From: Bremia lactucae
Taxonomy: Eukaryota > Oomycota > Peronosporomycetes > Peronosporales > Peronosporaceae
DNA length: 38,279 nucleotides
NCBI RefSeq assembly: GCF_004359215.1
Contig: NC_090619.1
Location: 3,717,137-3,755,415 of the forward strand
Direction: 5' to 3'
This document shows positions 21,201 through 32,128 of this stretch, in pieces. Position numbers and translations under genes: made by a program. Numbering within the stretch: position 1 is the first letter of the stretch; the number at the start of each line of letters is the position of its first letter. The notes under the pieces were generated by a model. It did not search any database. It had not been told where the DNA came from and was given only the letters and a program-made list of their open reading frames with translations.

Positions 21201-22450
21201 CCAATTCAGAAAACACATCCTTAAATTCTATTTAATCCTTATCAAAAGGGTTTGTCTTCAGAGACTCCCAGGATTGGGATATAAGACGTTCAACCCGAGT
21301 CTTCTCATCGAGGACACTTCGATGAGCTGCTAAGAACCGGTTCGTTCTTAGGAAATACTATTGCCGACCGAATCTCAGCCACGTACTTATCATCTGTGAC
21401 AAGTACACAGATCAGCTTGACTTTGCCACTATTCAGATCACGCAAGAACCGTTTCGGCTCTAGCGTTGGCTATTGAGTTATATCCGAAGTTAACTTCGGA
21501 GGCGCTGATAGACTCATGTGTATAAGCGTCTACACTTATCCGTTGTTTACTAAGACATTATATTGTCTGAATTCTCTTTTTGGAGCTTTTTTTCCAAGGT
21601 ATCTGGGAACCTTTAATCACAGGTTTTCGGGGACTTATTTTCGTAAATTCTTGGGAACTTTTTCCCTCAAGTTTTATTAAGGGAGTATCCCCCAATGCTT
21701 CTAGCTGTGGTTGCGTATCCACAGCGAGGTCCTCTACGACTAAATTTCCAGTCGATCTATGACTTCCGCACTGCCTCTTTTTGACAGGCGTTTTATCTAA
21801 ATTTTCTTAGATGATGCGTTCCAAGCAAGCAGCCTTGTTTCGTACCATTCGACTTATTCAAGTGGTCGAACTTCGACCATGGCAGTGCTTATGCACAGTT
21901 GTCGGTAACTATGTCCAGGTAACAATGGTGGACCTTCGACGCTGCATGTGCTTACACACAGCCGTCGGAATCTAACTCCACAGTTTGATGGGTTCTCACA
22001 CTGGAAGCTTGTGCAGTAATGCAAACGACCGACTCACAAGTGAGGCTGTCGCACTCACTCGCAGGACATCCACACGCTTATGGACGCTCCAAGAAGTTCA
22101 TCAGTTGGTTAACTGATGAACAAGATATAGGCATCGCCACGGCTTGATGCCGCCACTGTAGACATGGCTCGTACTTTTTGAGCCACTGAAATTCAAGCAT
22201 GACATCAAATTTGTCATCCAAATCTAAAAAGATGAAATCATCATGGTACTGTTTACCCTTTAGCGTGTATTGAATACCAACAACATTTTTTTACTGTTAC
22301 AGATGTGCCTGTTGCTAGGCGAGTCATCCTCGTTCGAGGGATGTCGCGCTCAACGAAATTGAGCCTGCGATCTTCTGCGATTGGCGTCGAATAAAATTGT
22401 TCGATGCCCCGCAATCGACTAGGGACTTAAGTGGCAATTTATATTACATT
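21200..22450 (-). pseudogene. Protease and protease-RT linker, family A copy
   Basis: The protease active site on the minus strand near 22390-22440 reads KSLVDCGASNNFIRR, an Asp-Cys-Gly form of the usual Asp-Ser/Thr-Gly. Near 22100-22210 it continues with DDKFDVMLEFQWLKKYEPCLQW, matching the DVILGMPWL region with the Gly lost. The linker to RT (21200-21500) matches 640-1000. Stops are present throughout. Confidence 0.7.
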
Positions 22451-23767
22451 TTTTTTAAGGTGAAGAGGTTAACCTCATCACCTGGGACAGTTTTACACAA
22501 TGTTGCGTGTGAGAAGCAACTTTCGTCAAAAGGCATGGAATTTCTTTTGAAGTTGCTAGATCAGTAGGGCGCTCCGCACCTACTGACTCCGACCGTTTTT
22601 ATACGATCCGCCTCGCCGTTGAGATTTCGCAACAGCTTCGTATCCGCATCCTCCACTGTTCCTAGCGGGAGGTCGATCTTTTCGCTCAGTGTTTTTAGGC
22701 ACTGGCCGCGAGGCACCAAACTCATAGGCGTAGTGGCCCGTCTTTTGACAATGATTTCATTTTTGTAATCGCTCGTGATTTGAAGAGAAGGTTTCTCGAT
22801 CTCTTCATACCAGAGGTCCATAGGATCTGGAACTCCGTTTCTTGTCGTCTCGGAGGACGATAAGCTCCAGAGTGGACAAAAGCCTGTCTAAGACTGAAGT
22901 CCTCCTCTTCCGCTACAGAAATCGCTTGGTAGAGCGACTCTTATTCAAGCCGGAACAGGTGGGTCTGGATAGAGCCGTCTACAAGACCTTCTATAAACAC
23001 CGTTACCTGTGTTTGTTTATCAATCGGGTGACTTACGATACAACTGACCAGGTATCTGTATGCTGGGCAGAAGCGTGAAGGTCACCTTGCCGCACTTCAA
23101 ATCCAGGAGCTCGGCTTGAGCCCTGAATTCGGCACGTGGCGGCTCAAAGGTGTGCCTGATCCGGGTCTTAAAGACCTAATACGACCCAAAAATCTAATGG
23201 GTCGTCAAGCTTGAGCCCCAAGGCCCAAGATTTGGCACGTCCGGCTAAGTTGGACATGCCAAAATCACTCTCGTCGCATCATCACTGATACGGCGAGCTT
23301 CTATGGCGTCGTCTAGTTTGACGAGCCTTTCTAAAACGGAGTCGCCTTCGACTGCCTTAAACTTCGAGATTTCGATCTTTCAGCTTTCGGGTCGGCCCGG
23401 AAGCGTCGGCCTTTTAGCAGTATTTACATGCTGCTGTCTCAATTTATAATTTTTGAGCAGCCTGTACTCCCAACACCTCCGCGTGTTGATAGCCTTGCTG
23501 GTGAAGCAAGGCTATTTTCTTTTGGGCCCCGTCGAGTTCATGTTAGATGAAATTGGCAACAGCCGCATGTTGCTCGTCTTTTGGAAGAGCGAACAACATT
23601 GCGGTAACGGCTGGCCCGCCTACGACCATTCGATCGTCTTCCATTTGTGGTCACTCAAATGAGTAACCTTTCACGCATATCGAAGAAGCCTTTATGCGTG
23701 ACGTGAAAGCTTTCTTCTTCTTCTTCCGGCATCTCCATGTTGGATGGAACGTGTGTGGGACGTTAAA
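22451..23767 (-). pseudogene. Presumed gag region, family A copy
   Basis: Lies between the primer-binding site and protease, where gag belongs. Only one clean minus frame remains (22561-22821, MDLWYEEIEKPSLQITSDY...). No zinc knuckle is clear. The assignment rests on position. The stretch is rich in short inverted repeats (for example 23181-23205 and 23490-23514). Confidence 0.45.
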
Positions 23768-23785
23768 CGAACTACAGTGCTAACA
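23768..23785 (-). promoter_or_regulatory. Primer-binding site, family A copy
   Basis: TGTTAGCACTGTAGTTCG on the minus strand, two bases after the LTR end TGACA. It has the same pattern as the family B sites (TGGTAGCA.TGTAGTC), with G changed to T at position 3. Confidence 0.65.
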
Positions 23786-23787
23786 GG

Positions 23788-24156
23788 TGTCACGGGGCAC
23801 CCTTTGCTAGTACTGTTACCAGTACTAGACAACCTGCACTGATTACAGTGAAGATGGGGTGGCTCGGTTTCTTCGCGTACACGACGTGCAGAGAAAGATT
23901 ACAGGTAGCTGATACTACTTAGCTACCAAAGGTTAGTTCTTAGGCTTTTAGAATAAAAAAATAAAACTTTATTAGTATATCAAGTTCCTACGCAACGATC
24001 TTCTATCTACTACTGACTTTATTATATTAATAACAAACTATGTATGGCGCCTACTTGCGCACCGCACAATCGTGTTTTATGACGTTTGGCGGGGTTGGTT
24101 TAAACTTAAATAAATCAATCAATAGAATTAATGTCTGATTAGGACGCCCCGTTACA
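23788..24156 (-). mobile_element. 5' LTR of family A copy, short form
   Basis: 369 bases, minus in element sense: starts TGTAACGGGGCGTCC at 24156 and ends GCCCCGTGACA at 23788. It aligns with the 3' LTR at 16128-16619 but lacks ~120 bases near its start. The flanks of the two LTRs (GGTAA on the left, CTAAG on the right) do not match as a target-site duplication. Confidence 0.8.
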
Positions 24157-24161
24157 CTAAG

Positions 24162-24420
24162 TGAAGCGGGGCACCTTTTGCGTGTGCTGCTTCAGTACAA
24201 GCTAATCTACACTGATTATAATTTAGGCAAGGTGCCTCCAAATACTTCTCGTACACGACGTGCCGAGTTGATAAGCGTGTCTTAGCAACACAAGGTAGAT
24301 ACTAAGACTTACTTTAGGGGAAAATTTAAACTGTATTTGATATATTTACGTCATATGCACTAGTATATATATATAGCTTCAATATATTAATATGCAATTA
24401 TGCATAGTGACTCTACTTCG
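24162..24420 (-). mobile_element. Truncated LTR piece
   Basis: Starts TGAAGCGGGGCACCTTTTGCG five bases after the previous LTR and includes CTGCTTCAGTACAAG, a motif otherwise seen in the family C LTR, and CTCGTACACGACGTGCCGAG. Homology fades after about 24420. Confidence 0.55.
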
Positions 24421-25252
24421 CTAGAGGGACAATCAGCAAGAATGTTATATTACTGCTACAATATTAATAGTGAGGCGGTATAGCTTTACCCCCTTTTGGT
24501 GTAGCCACTCAAACCGTGTTTTCGTTTGGCGAGGTTAAATGTACGGTTTTTAACAGGAGAGAAAAAGCCAAGAGCGCCCGCAATTAATTGGCAAGTCATG
24601 AAAAGAGCGAAAAAAAGAGCAACAAACCGAGCAGCGAGGGAGAAGTTGAGCTGAAAATAAAATAAGCGTCAAGGGCATGCATGTTAGTTTGTCTTTGGAG
24701 GTCAAGCTAAGGATGAATTTATTCTACTTTGTTCTACCAACTTTTGCGGAAGTGCTCTCAATAAAGCGAAATAATCAATTTTGTTGTAAAGTAGTACGCC
24801 TTTCTAATATCATAACCTTGATAACTTTATCAGAAATAGGTTTATAGCGTTATTTATTTATACAGTTTTTTTTGTGTTGTCTTAAAGGTAATACTGTTTA
24901 TAATTCTACATTATTGTTCTAATAGGTAATGAGTGATATTTTCCCTGTTAGTAAATGTCAAGCAAGAGCTGCAATTATTAGACAAATTATAAGAGATCAC
25001 ATAAGAGCTAATAACATATAAAACTTTTCGCTTCATAATGCTCTAATTTTGCTTCTGGGGGTGTGCTCTAGAAGCTACAAGTTTTCGCTTTACAGATGTC
25101 TAGGAGAGGCAAAAAGACTGGTACGAGTACAAAATAAGCCCGCATGTTGTAAATTTTAATATTGTAAACCATGTAGCATGTCATTTGCAACTTGTGCTTT
25201 GACAGCTGTGCCACATACTCGTTAATAGATTATTTATCGTCAACAACCGTGT
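24421..25252. other. AT-rich stretch 3' of SMC2
   Basis: No convincing coding frame and no RNA gene. It contains a TATATATATATA-like run near 24365-24375 just outside, and T-rich tracts. It is likely SMC2 3' untranslated and spacer sequence, possibly with an eroded LTR at its left end. Confidence 0.4.
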
Positions 25253-28200
25253 TTACCGACCACGCGATTTCGGAATTGTGCGAGCTACCGTAGAGACGCC
25301 ATCGACAAATTTGGTTCGGAAGACGACGTTAGCGTTGTTAAACATGCCTTCTTTCAGCGACACCACGACAAATTGCGAATGCGAGAAGTGAGATCGAATC
25401 ATCTGACCAATATTCTGAGTGTGCGAAAGATCTAACGCGGCATCAACTTCGTCGAGAATGTACATTGGCGCTGGTTTGAATAGCAGCAATGACAGAATTA
25501 AAGATAGCGCAAGGAGCGACCGTTGACCGCCACTCAGTTCTGTCAAGCTCTCTTTCCAAACACCACCGAACGAAACGCGCACTTGGAGTCCATCAAGAAT
25601 TGTACCTGATACGTAAAAGACACTTGCGAGATTAGAACATCCCTACATGAATTGCGGTTGAAAATTAGAAATATTTACCCTTTGAAGGCGGATCCAGCTT
25701 GGCGTGCGTACCAGGTAGCAGCGTTCCAAAAATGGAGCCAAAATCCTTGTTCACTTTTACCCATGTTGTCTTTAAAGCCTCGTTTTTCTTTGCGTCAAGT
25801 TCCTTGATGACAGATGTAATTTTTTCCTTGTCATTCTCAATAATGTGTCGCTTGTTCATCAGGCCCTGATACTCTTGCTCAGCCTTCTCAATCATCCCCA
25901 TGACCTTTTTATTAATCTTCTTGGACAAAGCACCCTGAGTTTCTTTCAGTTCTAGCAGACGTCGATTTGCGGTCGAAGGATTCTTGCGCTGGAAGTCATA
26001 ATCTGTGTGCTCACGGCCGAAAAATTCCTTTTCTGTGTCAATCCACAGGTGAGTCTTTTCTAATTTTTTCACCATCATCTTAGCATCCTTTTCATCTTTT
26101 GCCATTCGTGATATCTTGTGCTCTGCTTTCTTGCACTCAATTTCTAAATCACTCTTCTTACTTGAGAGAGTGCTTAGACGAGCACCAAGCTCCTTTACCT
26201 GTTGGTCACTTAGACTTAAATTGCTCTTTCGCTCCTCCAGCTTCTGCGACGCCTTTTCGTATGTCTTCTGCGTTTGAGTGAGCTTGTCTTCCACCTGTTT
26301 CTCCTCTTTACGAAGTGCTGCAAGTTCATTTTGAATAACAGCAACGCTTTCTTTATTACCTGCCAGCTCCTGATCAGCAGATTCTGACTCCAGCACAAGC
26401 TCGGATAATTCCTGCTGAGCTGTCTTAAGACGCGAACCAATCTTTTGTGTCTCTTTTTTTGCCTCTGCAAACTGTGTCTCCAGTACTCCAATCTTTGACT
26501 GGCGTGATGTCTTCAAATTCCTAATGTCAACATCTAAGCTTTGAACTTCCTTCGCTAAGTGGACAACAGCTTCCTTCTTCGTAGCCAATAGCTCTTTATC
26601 CATAGCATACTGCGCCTCAGAAGAAGCAACGTCGCGCTCTAACTGAGCAAAGACACTTTCAGCAATGCGTTCATCAAGCAAGTGCAGCTCATGCTCCTTT
26701 AGCTCTATCTGGTGCTTCAACTGACGAAAATGACCAGATTGCTAGACGCACAAAAGCACAAATGATTAAACACGAAAGCACGAACACTTCAAACTCATCA
26801 GACCTGTTTCATATCACCCAGGGCTCGAGAGCAGTTCTGATACTCACGACGCATGTCGCTGAGCTGCCGCGTACGATTTATGAGCTGGTGAAGCTTTAAG
26901 AGGATTGGTTTACCGCTGGATGGCGCAGAACCTCCTTGAAGAGTACCAGCTGGGTCGTAGGAGTCCCCATCGAGTGTTACTGTTCTAATCTTGATATCCC
27001 GGTGAAAGGTGACGTTCTTGGCGAGCTCACTAGTTTCACAGATAATCGAAGAGCCGAACGCGTACTCCATTGCTGGCAAAAGTTCTTGCTTAAACTGAAT
27101 CAATTCCATTGCTTCCCATACTTTGCAACCTTGTTGCTGGGCTACTTGCCGGGCCTTGTCCATTTTGCGACGGTCTACAGTCTTACGTGAAATGCGGTTA
27201 AGCGGAATGATTGTTACACGATTCATAAGACGGCCAAACTTTAAGATGTCTTTGGCAGTCTTCTCGTTGTCCACTACGATTTGATACAGCTTTCCGCCAG
27301 CGGCAATTTCCAGAGCAAGTGCGGACCAATCGTTCTTCGTTTCAAGCAAATTAGCTAAAACACCCATAACGCTTTCACGCTGAAAATTGCGGTATGGGTC
27401 CGTGAACTTAAAATCCAATCGACTCGACAGTCCTGATGAGATCTCGTCAACTTCCCTCTCCGCACGCATCATTTTCTCTTGTAAACCTTGAACGCGCTCG
27501 TGCAGCTTGCGTTCTTCGTCAGGATTGAAGCTACAGGTTAAATGATCAACTTTGCTCTTTAATTGCTCCAGCTCAGTGACTTGATGCTTACGCTCTTCAT
27601 CCATGCTACGATTGTTCGTGCGCGTTTGCTCAATTTCCTTACGCTTGTTCTTGATATTTTCCTCCATGTGCTTAAGTTTTAGATTAATCTGTTTGATGAC
27701 AGTATTACTTTCCTGCAATTCACGCTGTTTCGACGAAAGCCGCTCCGATAATGACTCGTCACTATTTCCGCTCTGCTCCATACCTGCATTTAGCGCTTGT
27801 ATCTGATGCTGATAATTATTTGCTGCTGTTTCTTTGGCAGTGTAAGCCTCCTCAACTCGATCTACGTTCGTCTTTGCCTTTTCAATTTCATTAGCAAGTT
27901 TGGCCATAGTTTGTTCAGTCTCTGTTTGTTGCTCATTCATACTAGTCTCTGCAATAATTTGCTGTTCGATAGAGGCCCTGCAATGTTTTAGTTTTGTGGT
28001 AAATTTGATCACTTCTTTGCCAATCTTCTCCACGTTGTCCTTGAGCTGCTGAAACTCCTTGCCCATTTTCTTTTCTCTTTGCTCGTTCAATACTTCAATC
28101 TCAGTTTCAATCTGCTCAATCTCTTGTTCAATCTGCATTTCTTGCTCTTTCGCCGCACGCTGTTCTTGCTGCATCTTCTCAACATGCTGTGCAGTATTCA

Positions 28201-28939
28201 TAAGCGCATCTTGTGCCTTCTGGTAGTCGTGAGCAACACAAAATCGTTGGAGTCTTTCCATTTCCGTGTTGTTGGCTGCCCACTTCAAGTAGTGGGTCTT
28301 CTCGGCTCGCAATTTCTCGAGCGTTGGCGTGATCTCGTTCGCCAGAATACTATTAATCTCATCCACCTTTTTCTCCTTTTTTGTCATTGTCTTTAGCGCA
28401 GCAATCTTCTTGTTTTCATACATCCTCGTACCTGCTGCCTCCTCAATCATGCCTAGAATCTCGGGAGGCTTCATGTTGAGCACTTTAGTGATACGGCCCT
28501 GCATGATAAGAAAGTGCGGATTGTTGACGTTAAGCTGCACAGAGTGAAAGAGATTCTGAACTTGGCTCACTTGAGCCGTATGACCATTGATTAAGTACTT
28601 ATTTCTGCCGCCGATCACGACCTGACGAGCTACCGAGATCTGCTCGTACTGCTCATAGCCCACAGGCGAAGCCTTTGCGTCTTGATTATTAAAAACGATG
28701 GTAACGCTGGCCTTGGTCACGCCTGCCTGACCCTGTTTGTAAACCAGCTCTTGTAAATTGTTAGCGCGAACCTGGGATAGGTTGGTAATGCCCAGCACGA
28801 AGCAGATGGCGTCCAGCACGTTTGACTTGCCACTGCCATTGAGACCTGTGATAGCATTAAACCGAGGGTCAAAGCCGCTTACAACGGTACGCGTAGCGTA
28901 CGACTTAAAACCGTCTAAGATAATCTCTTCGATGTACAT
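25253..28939 (-). CDS. SMC2: SMC2, condensin ATPase subunit, three exons
   Basis: Structural maintenance of chromosomes 2 pairs with SMC4 in condensin to compact mitotic chromosomes in the nucleus. Exons: 26804-28939, 25679-26741 and 25253-25605. Introns are 62 and 73 bases, both GT-AG, with frame kept across each (DMKQ|QSGHF; phase-1 split Gly in PPSKG|TILDG). This gives 1183 residues, near the family norm of about 1200. Walker [10 protein letters not shown] is at residues 32-40, followed by a Q-loop ([14 protein letters not shown]), coiled coil about 170-500, hinge about 510-650 ([17 protein letters not shown] to [11 protein letters not shown]), and a second coiled coil in exon 2. Exon 3 holds the signature [16 protein letters not shown] and Walker [18 protein letters not shown] and [10 protein letters not shown] are the SMC2-specific spelling. 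It appears intact. Confidence 0.96.
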
Positions 28940-29348
28940 GGTTGAACGAAAGACTGCAAGTGCGGGTCTTCATTCGATTTCTCAAAATATAGCGTTTAAG
29001 AACTCGGATATTTGTGGCTAATCACAGCTACTATTGATTATTTACATTGCTTGCTGCAAGAGTGATGGTGGAGTTGAAGCGGCAACCACGCCTGCAACAA
29101 ATGAAGCTCATAATGTGGAGATACTACAGCATTTGCGAAGAGCTGTAAGCCACTTTGAGCTTTATAGCTAATCAAAGTAGTATTATTTAAAGAGCTGGTG
29201 AGTCTATTGGGGCAAGACCGAGCAGCGGCATGTGATCGAGAAGCGGGTGTAGCCTCGAGAGGCAATTGCGGCCGAGCATAGCGCCATAGCTGCGCAGAGC
29301 TTGAAGCAAAACAGGAAGCTGCAGCGCTGTGACACAATTCGATAAAAA
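28940..29348. other. Divergent intergenic region
   Basis: Separates SMC2 (minus) from the small plus ORF at 29349. It probably holds the SMC2 promoter. Minus frames across it (29038-29457) have no recognisable domain and look like chance frames. Confidence 0.45.
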
Positions 29349-29642
29349 ATGGAAGGAAAGGCTGTGAACGTGGCAAATGAAGCGCAGAAGCAGGACTACG
29401 ACACATCGAGCACGCAGAGCTATCAACCAAGATCCAGCAATTTGCGTACGCAAACAAGGTTCGATTTAACCGCTGAGCGGATTAAGTCTATTCTGCGAAA
29501 GAATGCTATGGCCGCAGCGCGTAGAAGAGCTGAAGGAGCTAGAGGGCAAAATAGAGAGTGGAGAAACGTAGACATTAAGCCTAATACCAATTACCACACA
29601 GCACGTCGAATTTGCTATGTCTTCCATAAGCGTGCAAAGTGA
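29349..29642 (+). CDS. Small uncharacterised protein, uncertain frame
   Basis: 97 codons, hydrophilic, with a helix-prone middle (TRFDLTAERIKSILRKNAMAAAR). I recognise no family. After that block the alternative frame reads VEELKELEGKIESGET then stop. This is a much more natural continuation than the annotated tail, so a one-base indel or sequence error near 29520 is possible, giving a ~75-residue protein with a coiled-coil end. It is divergent to SMC2. Evidence that it is a gene is only the ORF and its composition. Confidence 0.35.
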   Translation: MEGKAVNVANEAQKQDYDTSSTQSYQPRSSNLRTQTRFDLTAERIKSILRKNAMAAARRRAEGARGQNREWRNVDIKPNTNYHTARRICYVFHKRAK

Positions 29643-30260
29643 TGACTTTTATTTGAAATGTATTACTGATTGAAAAACCTCCAGAAAACGGTTTAATTTT
29701 CCATTAGAAAAAGGTAATCGAAGCACATTTACCATGTAATATGCAAAACAATTCGGCATTCAAACTATGAGTCGAAAGTCTTGCGTTGTTGTATAGAATT
29801 AGCTTGAACAACATAAGAGCCTTGCTTAGCAAGGCTTAGAAGCAGACTTGAGCTCTAAAAGCTTTATAATCACAGCTATTAAAAACGGTCGATGTGAAAA
29901 AATTGCAACTTCAAGGTATATTCACATTTATTTTTCTATTCGATGACACTGCAGCGTGCTGACGTCAGCATAGTCCTGTGTATCTTGTGGCGTGCTCATG
30001 ACATTGAGTTCGATCCTGTAAAGCTTTCTACAAAAGTGCGTTGCGTTCGACAAATTTGAAGAGGAGGATGCCGCGTTCGACGACCGATAATTTGTACCTG
30101 CGTAGAAAATATATCCTGTATAAAGAGTTTGTGATAATTATCGAGTGATTATGTTACAAAATCCTCTCCTAAAGATTTTGACTTGGTATCTGTAAGATTG
30201 AAATCTTGACTTGACAAGTGTATGCCATGTAGATGCTACGTGTCGCGCTCTGAGGAGTTG
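29643..30260. other. Intergenic region upstream of SEC61
   Basis: No gene seen. A near-perfect inverted repeat AGCCTTGCTTAGCAAGGCTTAG lies at about 29818-29839. The rest is presumably promoter sequence for the downstream gene. Confidence 0.4.
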
Positions 30261-30277
30261 GCTCATTCTTGAAATAG
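30261..30277 (+). promoter_or_regulatory. Oomycete-type initiator of SEC61
   Basis: GCTCATTCTTGAAATAG, 45 bases before the ATG, fits the oomycete initiator pattern GCTCATTYYNCAWTTT in its first eight to ten positions. Transcription would start within it, leaving a short leader as is usual for these genes. Confidence 0.55.
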
Positions 30278-30305
30278 TGAAAACAGGGTAGAACTTGGAT
30301 TCACG

Positions 30306-31730
30306 ATGCGCTTCCTGCACTTGATCAGACCCGTCATGTGCGTGCTACCCGAAGTGGAGCAGCCCGACCGTAAAATACCGTTTCGCGAAAAAGTGTTGTG
30401 GACGATAATTACGCTCTTCATCTTTCTCGTGTGCTGCCAAATTCCGCTTTACGGCATCCAGACGTCCAAGTCGTCGGATCCTCTCTACTGGATGCGAGTG
30501 ATTCTCGCTTCAAACCGAGGCACGCTCATGGAGCTTGGCATCAGTCCCATCGTGACCTCGGGACTCGTTATGCAGTTACTCGCGGGATCCAAGATGATTG
30601 AAGTCGATCAGTCCCTCAAAGAAGACCGTGCCCTGTTCAGCGGAGCCCAAAAGCTTTTCGGCATCCTCATCACTCTTGGCGAGGCTGTGGCCTATGTAGT
30701 CTCGGGCATGTATGGCAACATATCTGACATTGGTGCCTTTAATGCAATCCTTATTATCGTTCAGCTACTTTGCGCCGGCGTGCTGGTCATCATTCTAGAT
30801 GAGATGCTGCAAAAGGGCTATGGTCTTGGATCCGGCATTTCGCTTTTCATTGCTACAAACATCTGTGAGAATATCGTCTGGAAGGCTTTCTCGCCCACGA
30901 CTATCAACACTGGTCGTGGTACTGAGTTTGAAGGCGCTATCATTGCCCTGTTCCATTTGCTGATCACTCGCTCGGACAAGCTACGTGCACTCAAAGAAGC
31001 TTTTTACCGCCAAAACTTGCCAAACATTACGAATCTGCTGGCTACGATGTTCGTGTTTATTGTGGTAATTTACTTTCAGGGATTCCGCATCGACCTTCCA
31101 GTCAAGTACCAGAAGCTCCGAGGTCAGCAGGGCACGTATCCCATCAAGCTGTTCTACACTTCCAATATGCCAATTATCCTGCAAACCGCACTAGTTTCCA
31201 ACTTGTATTTCATCTCGCAACTGCTTTACCGAAAGTTTAGTGGCAACTTTCTCGTACGTCTTCTCGGTGTGTGGCAGGATGTCGAAGGAAACGCTGGACA
31301 GACTGTGCCCGTTGGTGGCCTCGCCTACTACATGTCGGCCCCTAGCAACCTGGCTCAGATCTTGTATGACCCGATCCGATTCGTTATTTACGTCGTCTTT
31401 ATCCTCGGCTCGTGCGCGCTCTTCTCGAAAACCTGGATTGAGATCTCTGGCTCGTCAGCTCGTGATGTTGCGAAGCAGCTCCGTGACCAGCAAATGGTCA
31501 TGAAGGGTCACCGTGACTCGTCCATTGTGCACGTGCTGAATCGCTACATTCCAACGGCCGCCGCGTTTGGTGGCATGTGCATCGGCGCGCTCTCTATGGT
31601 TGCAGACCTATTGGGCGCTATCGGTTCTGGCACTGGAATACTGCTGGCTGTGACTATCATTTACCAGTACTTTGAGACCTTCGCCCGCGAGCAGGCCGAG
31701 ATGCCTCTAAGTGGTCTGTTTGGTTTCTAG
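30306..31730 (+). CDS. SEC61A: Sec61 alpha, protein-conducting channel of the ER
   Basis: Core subunit of the Sec61 translocon in the endoplasmic reticulum membrane, passing nascent secretory and membrane proteins with SecE/SecG-type partners. 474 residues in one uninterrupted exon, matching the family length of about 476. The N-terminus [33 protein letters not shown] is the family's. [22 protein letters not shown] (about residues 78-99) is the plug and second helix region. About ten hydrophobic helices follow. The late ribosome-binding loop holds [19 protein letters not shown], and the end is [12 protein letters not shown] content and codon use are higher than in surrounding sequence. It is convergent with the coiled-coil gene to the right and appears intact. 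Confidence 0.97.
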   Translation: MRFLHLIRPVMCVLPEVEQPDRKIPFREKVLWTIITLFIFLVCCQIPLYGIQTSKSSDPLYWMRVILASNRGTLMELGISPIVTSGLVMQLLAGSKMIEVDQSLKEDRALFSGAQKLFGILITLGEAVAYVVSGMYGNISDIGAFNAILIIVQLLCAGVLVIILDEMLQKGYGLGSGISLFIATNICENIVWKAFSPTTINTGRGTEFEGAIIALFHLLITRSDKLRALKEAFYRQNLPNITNLLATMFVFIVVIYFQGFRIDLPVKYQKLRGQQGTYPIKLFYTSNMPIILQTALVSNLYFISQLLYRKFSGNFLVRLLGVWQDVEGNAGQTVPVGGLAYYMSAPSNLAQILYDPIRFVIYVVFILGSCALFSKTWIEISGSSARDVAKQLRDQQMVMKGHRDSSIVHVLNRYIPTAAAFGGMCIGALSMVADLLGAIGSGTGILLAVTIIYQYFETFAREQAEMPLSGLFGF

Positions 31731-32128
31731 GCGATTCAAGTCCCAAGGTTGTGTTGCAATGCATTGATCCAACAATAGTGTAAGCACCGTACTTCTGGCC
31801 ACGATAGACGACGAGAGAGATGAGATGATAAATATTCCAACACGTTGTCCCCGTTCAACGAGCACTATCAGGTGCTCTTTGCTGACTTTAATATTAGAAT
31901 TTAGTTAGGATTATCAGCAAAAAGCTGAGTGATCAAGATCAGAGGCCATTACCCGCTGCTTGGTTCGTGCACGAGCGAGGTGGACGTCATCTTGATCACT
32001 CTTAGGTGCGCGATGGAAAAGTTGGTCTTCTCATTTCTTTTTAAACGTCGATTATGTAGCAAGGAAAGCGGATCTTATCTTTAAAAAATAAAAAAGGATT
32101 CCTAAAGCATGTTAATCATCTTAGAGGG
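31731..32128. other. Convergent intergenic region
   Basis: About 400 bases between the stop codons of SEC61 and the minus-strand coiled-coil gene. It holds both 3' untranslated regions, including an A-rich run AAAAAATAAAAAAGG near 32080. A pair of matching GATCAAGAT...ATCTTGATC arms lies at about 31933 and 31988. Confidence 0.5.

Noticed and set aside
29038..29457. Minus-strand frames between SMC2 and the small ORF as genes
   Set aside because: Composition is Ser, Ala and Leu rich without any domain, and two overlapping frames compete; they look like chance frames.
30981..31503. Additional frames inside SEC61
   Set aside because: They are shadows of a well-conserved coding exon.
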